Part shown: piece by piece, positions 25,447-30,299 of the stretch
How the letters are laid out: every line of letters starts with the position of its first letter
Numbering within the stretch: position 1 is the first letter of the stretch
Assembly: GCA_037445875.1 (NCBI GenBank)
Contig: JBBIJR010000041.1
Location: forward strand, 1-30,299
Length of the DNA: 30,299 nt
Direction: 5' to 3'
Origin: JBBIJR01 sp037445875
GTDB taxonomy: Bacteria > CLD3 > SB21
Notes under the pieces: generated by a model
Seen by the model: only the letters and a program-made list of their open reading frames with translations
Told to the model about the DNA's origin: nothing
Database searches by the model: none
Made by a program: the position numbers and the translations under genes

Positions 25447-26829
25447 ATGAAAACGTTGAAGGCAGGACTGCTGGCCGGGTGGGTGCTGCTGGCCACGCCC
25501 GGGATTGTGCGAAGTGAAACGTTGACCGTGGCACCCGACGGTTCGGCTCCGTATACAACCGTTCAGTCCGCTGTGGACGCGGCGCAGAGCGGGGACCGGG
25601 TCGTTATACGCAGTGGGGAGTATTTCGAGGCGGTGCGGGTCACCGGGAAAGACCATCTGACCTTCGAAGGCGAAGGGGAAGTGTGGATCAAGTCGAGCGG
25701 GATGGACGAAATATTCACGATCCTGAGCTGCTTCGCCATCCACGTGAGCGGTTTGAAAGGCATACACCTCACGTCCGAGACCTGTTACAACAATGTCTTC
25801 GGTATTCAACACTCCGCCGACATCACGATCACCCGGTGCGTCATGAACGGTTCCGGCATCTACGGCCTCGATGCCTCGGATTCGCGCGGCCTCACCATCA
25901 CCGACAACATCTTCACGCGATGCACCTCCACCGCCATCAGTATCTCCCGATGCGAGAATGTGACGATCCAGCGTAATGTCGTCGTTGACAACGAAGCCTG
26001 GCAGGGGATCTACCTCACCGGATCCAACGACGTTCGCATTGCCAACAACACCCTGGCCCGCAACCGACTGACGCCCATCGACGTAGATTCGGGCGAGCGG
26101 ATTGTGATTGCCAACAACATCATTGCCTTTAACGACCTGGTCGAGCAGGGCGGAGGCGGCGTGACCGTGCGGGGAGCGCTAGGCTCCCTGGACTTGCGGC
26201 GCAACGTGGTGCACGGCAACCGGTTCGAGGGCGTCGTCGTCAACTATGCAGGCGTTTATCCCGCAGACGACATCGACGCCGATCCGATGTTCCAGTCGCT
26301 GACGGCGGACAACGTAAGTCTGTTACCGGGCTCGGTCTGTTTTGGAGCGGGCACGGACGGAACGAATATCGGCGCCGCGCAGGGAGCTGGCGATGGTGCG
26401 CTTTCCATGCGGAGTTTCGACGATGCATTCAACGAAGGCGTGCGACTGCTGAACGACCGAAACTACGCCGAGTCCCTTCCCTGGTTCCAGCGGCTGACTG
26501 CCAACTATCCGGACCGCGCGGAAGGATACATCGGCCTCGGGAACAGCTACCTTGGACTGCGGTACTTTGAGGAGGCCGTCCGGGCTTACCATGAATGTCT
26601 GCGGCTCAAACCGAACTACGACATCGCCTATTACAACCTCGCGTGCGCGGCCTCGCTTCAGTGGCGCGTGGACGAAGCGCTGTACTACCTCGAGCTCAGT
26701 TTCCAGGCGGGCTATAAGGACCTGCAGTCGATGATGTCGGACCCCGACCTCGAAGCGGTACGTCAGGTGACACAATTTCACAGCTTGATGGCGAGGTACT
26801 TTCCGACCTACAACGAACCCAGGCGATGA
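25447..26829 (+). CDS. Secreted right-handed beta-helix protein with C-terminal TPR repeats
   Basis: The 460-residue product begins with a signal peptide (MKTLKAGLLAGWVLLATPGIVRS) after a strong AGGAGG. Residues of about 25-300 form a parallel beta-helix of the NosD/pectate-lyase-like type. It opens with YTTVQSAVDAAQSGDRVVIR and continues with coil repeats rich in 'N.f..n...gi.l..s.nv.i..N' such as DVRIANNTLARNRLTPIDV. From about residue 325, TPR motifs follow (NEGVRLLNDRNYAESLPWF, YIGLGNSYLGLRYFEEAVRA, AYYNLACAASLQWRVDEAL). Catalytic residues for polysaccharide cleavage are not evident, so a binding or scaffold role at the envelope is as likely as enzyme activity. It overlaps the DCC-family gene by 4 bases (ATGA), so the pair is translationally coupled. 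Confidence 0.82.
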   Translation: MKTLKAGLLAGWVLLATPGIVRSETLTVAPDGSAPYTTVQSAVDAAQSGDRVVIRSGEYFEAVRVTGKDHLTFEGEGEVWIKSSGMDEIFTILSCFAIHVSGLKGIHLTSETCYNNVFGIQHSADITITRCVMNGSGIYGLDASDSRGLTITDNIFTRCTSTAISISRCENVTIQRNVVVDNEAWQGIYLTGSNDVRIANNTLARNRLTPIDVDSGERIVIANNIIAFNDLVEQGGGGVTVRGALGSLDLRRNVVHGNRFEGVVVNYAGVYPADDIDADPMFQSLTADNVSLLPGSVCFGAGTDGTNIGAAQGAGDGALSMRSFDDAFNEGVRLLNDRNYAESLPWFQRLTANYPDRAEGYIGLGNSYLGLRYFEEAVRAYHECLRLKPNYDIAYYNLACAASLQWRVDEALYYLELSFQAGYKDLQSMMSDPDLEAVRQVTQFHSLMARYFPTYNEPRR

Positions 26830-27251
26830 ACAGTTCGGCAGAGGAGATCACGTCCGGTCGACCGGTACTGCTGTTCGACGGTGTCTGTAATCTCTGCAAC
26901 GCGAGTGTGTTGTTCGTCATCCGCAGGGACCGCCGGAGCCACTTCCGCTTCGCTTCACTCCAATCGGAGGCGGGGCAGGCCCTTCTGGAACGGTTCCACC
27001 TGCCCGCGAACGAGTTCGAGACGTTTGTCCTCGTCGAAGACGGCCGCTGTTTTGTCAGGTCCACGGCAGCGCTGCGAGTTGTGCGAAAACTGAATGGCCT
27101 GTGGCCCTTCCTGTATGTTCTCATCGTGATCCCGGGACCGATTCGCGATCTCCTCTACAATTTCGCAGCCCGCCGACGTTACCGCTGGTTCGGCAAGCGG
27201 GAAGCGTGCATGGTGCCGACACCCGAACAACGGTCGCGGTTCCTGGACTAA
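26826..27251 (+). CDS. DCC-family (DUF393) thiol-disulfide oxidoreductase-like protein
   Basis: The 141-residue protein has the hallmark N-terminus VLLFDGVCNLCNASV with the D-G-x-C-x-x-C motif (Cys 21 and Cys 24), followed by FVIRRDRRSHFRFASLQSE and a C-terminal YNFAARRRYRWFGKR, all typical of the DUF393/DCC family. Family members are predicted to have a thioredoxin-like fold and redox-active cysteines, but few have been characterised. No signal peptide is seen, so it should be cytoplasmic or attached to the membrane face by its hydrophobic stretch LWPFLYVLIVIPGPI. Its ATG overlaps the stop of the beta-helix gene. It is the last gene of the plus-strand run before the convergent cytochrome gene. 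Confidence 0.92.
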   Translation: MNSSAEEITSGRPVLLFDGVCNLCNASVLFVIRRDRRSHFRFASLQSEAGQALLERFHLPANEFETFVLVEDGRCFVRSTAALRVVRKLNGLWPFLYVLIVIPGPIRDLLYNFAARRRYRWFGKREACMVPTPEQRSRFLD

Positions 27252-27278
27252 GGGGACTCCAGATAGTTTACAGACCTG

Positions 27279-27337
27279 TCGGCTCGACGGGCAGATTCCT
27301 GGAGTGAATCGAGATGCACCGGACATCGGCTCGACGG
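27279..27337. repeat. Pair of 12-bp direct repeats in the convergent intergenic gap
   Basis: TCGGCTCGACGG occurs at 27279-27290 and again at 27326-27337 in the 135-base gap between the convergent DCC and cytochrome genes. A 7-bp inverted repeat (ACTCCAG 27256-27262, CTGGAGT 27299-27305) surrounds the first copy, without a T-tract. No clear intrinsic terminator is seen in the gap. Confidence 0.6.
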
Positions 27338-27386
27338 TGGTCAAATTGCCGTGATGATGGACGGGGGAAGAGCCAGGTAGGGAGAA

Positions 27387-28193
27387 TCACTTCTTGCGCG
27401 ACAGTAGCGTCGACAAGTGTTCGACGATATTGCGGAGGTCCTGGTCGCTGACCCGGTCCTGCTGGAAGAACGGCATCCGGTATCCGCCAAAACGGACCTG
27501 TTCGATCATGACGGCGAACTCGCGAGGCTTGAGCTTGATTTCCTGACCCTTGCCGTCGACCCCCTGGGCATCGAGGCCGTGGCACCACGCACACGCCCGG
27601 CTATACAGAGCGGCCCCGGCCGCAGAATCCGGAGCGAGCGTCAAGACGGTACGAACGTAGTCGGCCGCCGCCCTTTTCGAACCGACCGGATAAGGAAAAC
27701 GATACAACGTGTCCGGCGGGGAAGCAACCCCCTTGAAGCTTTTCAGAAACGCCGTGAGGGCCTGTGTCAGCGAGTCCGGCAATACTGCGGCCGGATTCAC
27801 GCCGTCCAGACTGTCTTTGTACTGCTTCTCGAGTTCCTCTAATTCCAGCGTTTGAAATCGCGCATAGCAATACAGAGCAGCGTTCGACACAGACTCGTGG
27901 CGTCCCCGTATGCGGGAATTCCACCAGTCCTTCCGTCCCACGACGCCGGTGAGGGCATGTCCTGCATGAATGCGGCTCGTGTCCGTGGGCGGGACGGCCC
28001 CCGGGTGACAATCGCTGCACGCATACCCGTCGTCGATCACGGTCCGGAAGAACAGCCGTCCCCGTTCGATCAACTGCTCCTCCGACGGACCGCCCGCACA
28101 ACCCATCGCGCTCATGCACCAAAGGAGCCAAACCGCAGCACCATACACGAACGGGAGTCCTTGTAATTGTGACCGGCCTGTGATAGATTGCAT
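27387..28193 (-). CDS. Diheme c-type cytochrome lipoprotein
   Basis: The predicted product has 268 residues from the ATG at 28193. The frame is open to 28295, but the upstream part would overlap the start of the divergent gene and lacks signal features. The N-terminus LPFVYGAAVWLLWCMSAMGC ends in the lipobox SAMGC (Cys 32), so the protein is probably membrane-anchored and periplasmic. Two heme c sites are present: CSDCH at 59-63 and CAWCH at 201-205. The second heme domain continues with GLDAQG...GYRMPFF, where Met is a candidate axial ligand, and a terminal DLRNIVEHLSTLL helix as in small mono-heme cytochromes. The two-domain layout suggests electron shuttling rather than a terminal reductase; CxxCH spacing does not match MauG peroxidases clearly. 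It is divergent from the seven-heme gene. Confidence 0.9.
   Translation of the reverse strand: MQSITGRSQLQGLPFVYGAAVWLLWCMSAMGCAGGPSEEQLIERGRLFFRTVIDDGYACSDCHPGAVPPTDTSRIHAGHALTGVVGRKDWWNSRIRGRHESVSNAALYCYARFQTLELEELEKQYKDSLDGVNPAAVLPDSLTQALTAFLKSFKGVASPPDTLYRFPYPVGSKRAAADYVRTVLTLAPDSAAGAALYSRACAWCHGLDAQGVDGKGQEIKLKPREFAVMIEQVRFGGYRMPFFQQDRVSDQDLRNIVEHLSTLLSRKK
28161..28189 (+). promoter_or_regulatory. Weak sigma70-like promoter for the seven-heme cytochrome gene
   Basis: TTGTAA (28161-28166) and TAGATT (28184-28189) are 17 bases apart and lie about 28 bases before the ATG at 28217, inside the 5' end of the opposing cytochrome gene. Each element is 4/6; the combination resembles the candidate before the first sensor kinase. 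Confidence 0.3.
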
Positions 28194-28216
28194 CGGTTGT
28201 TCAATCCTATCGAGAC

Positions 28217-30295
28217 ATGAGAGTTGCGGTTCTGTTGGCGTTACTGCCGCTGCTTGCCTGCGCAGAGCAGGAAAGGTCCGCGTCCGCCGTTCCATCAGCG
28301 AAGCATGTTTACAAATTCAGGAACATTTCGCAAGAGGTTTCTTACGTCGGAGGAAGAGTGTGTCGCTCATGCCACGCCGATATCTACGAGACGTTCAAAG
28401 AGACCGGCATGGGTCGTTCGCTCTATGCGCCGCATGAGGGCAACGTTATTGAAGACTACGCAAAACGCAACGTCGTACACGACCCGCGGAGGAATCTTTC
28501 GTACAGAATGTTCACGGAAAACGGCAAGTTCTACCAGGAGGAATTCCGTCTCGATGCGGGTGGACAGAAAGTCCACAGCCTTGTTCGCGAAGTGAAGTAC
28601 ATCGTCGGGTCGGGCAACCATGTGCGCTCCTATATCACCGAACTCAACGGATTTGTGTTTGAACTGCCCGTCTCGTGGTACGCCGAACGAAAGAAATGGG
28701 ACCTCAGTCCGGGCTTCCAGAAGCGGAACCTGCGGTTCGGCCGGGTAATCCTGCAGGAGTGCCTGGGATGCCACAATTCGTATGTACCCTTTGTGCGCGG
28801 GTCGCTGAACAAGTATGAATTTCCTTTCGAGGAAGGCATCTCCTGCGAACGTTGTCACGGTCCCGGTGCGCTGCACGTAAATTACCGGCTCAAGCAGAAG
28901 CGCAAGGACCGTGAGGCCGCGGCGGGCCGCATGGACAGCACGATCGTCAATCCGGCTCGATTGGAGAGAGCAGAGAACGTCGATGTATGTCAACAGTGCC
29001 ACCTGCCGGGCATCATGCAGGTGACGAAACCGGGACGCGACGATTTCGATTTCCGTCCGGGCATGCGTCTGAGCGAGGTCAAGACGATCTTTGTGGCGGA
29101 GGGACAGCAGCCTCACGACTTCGGGATCGCCTCCCACCCGGAGCGTTTGAGTTGGAGCGCCTGTTTTCAGAAGAGCGGAACGCTCACTTGCACGACCTGC
29201 CACAACCCTCACGTCACGGTGAGCAGGACGCCTCGCTCGCAGTTCAACCGTCCGTGCATGAATTGCCATCCCCTCGGCGAGATTCGCTCCTTGGTACGGG
29301 GCCGTCCTCACCGTGCCTCCGACGACTGCGTTTCGTGCCACATGAGACAGGGCGGAACGTCCGATATTCCGCACGTCGTATTTACCGACCACTGGATTCG
29401 AAAGCCGGTGCCGAGCGACTCGCGCAAGTCCGTATCCATGATCATGAGCGGTGATGACGGGAGCGGTACCGGGGTGGTTGCGCTGACGGATTTTTTCAAG
29501 GAACAGGATGCGCAAGCGGGATTGCGGCTGGGGATCGCGTATTACAAATACTTCTGGAACAAACACCGCGATGAAACCTATCTGGGTCGTGCGGAATACG
29601 TGCTGTCGAAGGCCGTCCTCGATCATCCGGCGGAAGCACAGGCCCATTTCTACCTCGGTCTGGTATTCCGGGTGCAGGACCGTTATTCCGAGGCCATTCG
29701 GGAATTCCACAAGACGCTGAATATCGATTCCTCGTACGTGAAGGCCCATTTCTGGATCGGCGACGCGTTGTACAATCAGAAAGCGTATACGGATGCGATA
29801 CGCCACTTCGAGCACGAGGCGAGCATCATGCCTCACGATCCGCAGGTATTCTTGAAGTTGGGGAATTGCTATGCCGAGTTGGGCATGGACGAGGAGGCGA
29901 TTGTAGCGTATCGGCGGGCGACGGAGGTTAATCCGGCCTTTCTTGACGGATATCTGAATTTTGGACTCGTCTCGTACAGCCGGCTGCAGCGGTACGACGA
30001 GGCGGTGGAGGCTTACCGCTGCGCGATCCGTCTGGACCCAGACAACGTGGACGCGTATTTCAATCTGGGCACCACGTATTTCCTGGCGGGCCGGTACGAA
30101 GAGGCCATTCCGGAGTACCGCCGTGCCATCGAAAGAGAGGCGGATCATGAAGGAGCGCACATGAATCTCGCCGTGGCGTACACACGATTGAAGAAAAACG
30201 ACCTTGCGCGGGACGTCCTGCAATCGGTATTGCGATTCAATCCACGCAACGTGCAGGCACGAACCCTGTTGAATGAACTCCAACCATCCATGTAG
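28217..30295 (+). CDS. Seven-heme c-type cytochrome with C-terminal TPR domain, lipoprotein
   Basis: The 692-residue product begins MRVAVLLALLPLLAC, a lipoprotein signal with Cys 15 as the lipidated residue. Seven CxxCH heme sites start at residues 49, 182, 210, 258, 325, 347 and 371 (CRSCH, CLGCH, CERCH, CQQCH, CTTCH, CMNCH, CVSCH). The pairs near 325-351 and the ETGMGRSLY segment after the first site recall cytochrome c554-like multiheme proteins. From about residue 430 to the end there are roughly seven TPR repeats, such as AQAHFYLGLVFRVQDRYSEA and AYFNLGTTYFLAGRYEEAIP. The heme part suggests periplasmic or surface electron transfer, and the TPR part a docking surface. No nearby terminal reductase is visible to name a substrate. 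The stop TAG lies 4 bases before the window end, so the gene is complete. Confidence 0.92.
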   Translation: MRVAVLLALLPLLACAEQERSASAVPSAKHVYKFRNISQEVSYVGGRVCRSCHADIYETFKETGMGRSLYAPHEGNVIEDYAKRNVVHDPRRNLSYRMFTENGKFYQEEFRLDAGGQKVHSLVREVKYIVGSGNHVRSYITELNGFVFELPVSWYAERKKWDLSPGFQKRNLRFGRVILQECLGCHNSYVPFVRGSLNKYEFPFEEGISCERCHGPGALHVNYRLKQKRKDREAAAGRMDSTIVNPARLERAENVDVCQQCHLPGIMQVTKPGRDDFDFRPGMRLSEVKTIFVAEGQQPHDFGIASHPERLSWSACFQKSGTLTCTTCHNPHVTVSRTPRSQFNRPCMNCHPLGEIRSLVRGRPHRASDDCVSCHMRQGGTSDIPHVVFTDHWIRKPVPSDSRKSVSMIMSGDDGSGTGVVALTDFFKEQDAQAGLRLGIAYYKYFWNKHRDETYLGRAEYVLSKAVLDHPAEAQAHFYLGLVFRVQDRYSEAIREFHKTLNIDSSYVKAHFWIGDALYNQKAYTDAIRHFEHEASIMPHDPQVFLKLGNCYAELGMDEEAIVAYRRATEVNPAFLDGYLNFGLVSYSRLQRYDEAVEAYRCAIRLDPDNVDAYFNLGTTYFLAGRYEEAIPEYRRAIEREADHEGAHMNLAVAYTRLKKNDLARDVLQSVLRFNPRNVQARTLLNELQPSM

Positions 30296-30299
30296 AAGG

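Noticed and set aside
27256..27305. The 7-bp inverted repeat after the DCC gene as a rho-independent terminator.
   Set aside because: The 36-base loop is long and there is no T-tract on either strand.
28174..28192. Possible sigma54 promoter before the seven-heme cytochrome (GGCC...TTGCA).
   Set aside because: The spacing between GG and GC is 13, which sigma54 does not tolerate.
28367..30283. A 638-codon open frame on the minus strand opposite the seven-heme cytochrome gene.
   Set aside because: The plus strand carries seven heme motifs, a lipoprotein signal and TPR repeats; the antisense frame has no domain features.

Overview
The window is about 30 kb of GC-rich, gene-dense bacterial chromosome carrying 14 protein genes and one tRNA. 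A 45-base run of N marks a scaffold join, so this is probably a draft or metagenome-assembled genome. Three large Y_Y_Y-type sensor kinases, a Ser/Thr-kinase/sigma54-activator fusion, heme-TPR lipoproteins and a beta-helix-TPR protein suggest the Ignavibacteria/Chlorobi side of the FCB group or a similar phylum. Clear AGGAGG-type ribosome binding sites and sigma70-like promoters argue against typical Bacteroidetes. This placement is inference from gene content only. No phage, IS element, CRISPR array or rRNA is visible, and no gene-free stretch exceeds about 150 bases.

Layout. (1) 1-986, minus: tRNA-Gln(TTG) downstream of ispE (isoprenoid synthesis). (2) 1092-4708, plus: a secreted DUF4139-like protein followed 8 bases later by a GH113-like glycosidase fused to a degenerate zinc-peptidase-like domain. 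(3) 4831-5793, plus: a lipoprotein of unknown function, preceded by a good match to a sigma54 (-24/-12) promoter and followed by a strong intrinsic terminator lying inside the 3' end of the convergent gene. (4) 13620-5790, minus: a three-gene operon of a YihY/BrkB-like membrane protein, a 1,702-residue regulator (Ser/Thr kinase - AAA16 - TPR - GAF - sigma54 AAA+ - Fis HTH) and a translationally coupled AAA+ ATPase. (5) 13773-23831, plus: three consecutive membrane histidine kinases with periplasmic propellers and Y_Y_Y domains, and no response regulator. (6) 23891-27251, plus: an FGGY sugar kinase, a secreted beta-helix/TPR protein and a DCC-family thiol-disulfide protein. (7) 27387-30295: two divergent c-type cytochrome lipoproteins, a diheme one (minus) and a seven-heme/TPR one (plus).

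How the parts may work together. The signalling core, regions 3 to 5, is the most interesting part. It holds a one-polypeptide route from a Ser/Thr kinase to a sigma54 promoter, a coupled AAA+ partner, and a candidate sigma54 promoter driving the adjacent lipoprotein gene. The three sensor kinases carry an HEINNPL H-box of the kind often paired with NtrC-like regulators, but the neighbouring sigma54 activator has no receiver domain, so any wiring between them is conjecture. The cytochromes point to periplasmic or cell-surface electron transfer.
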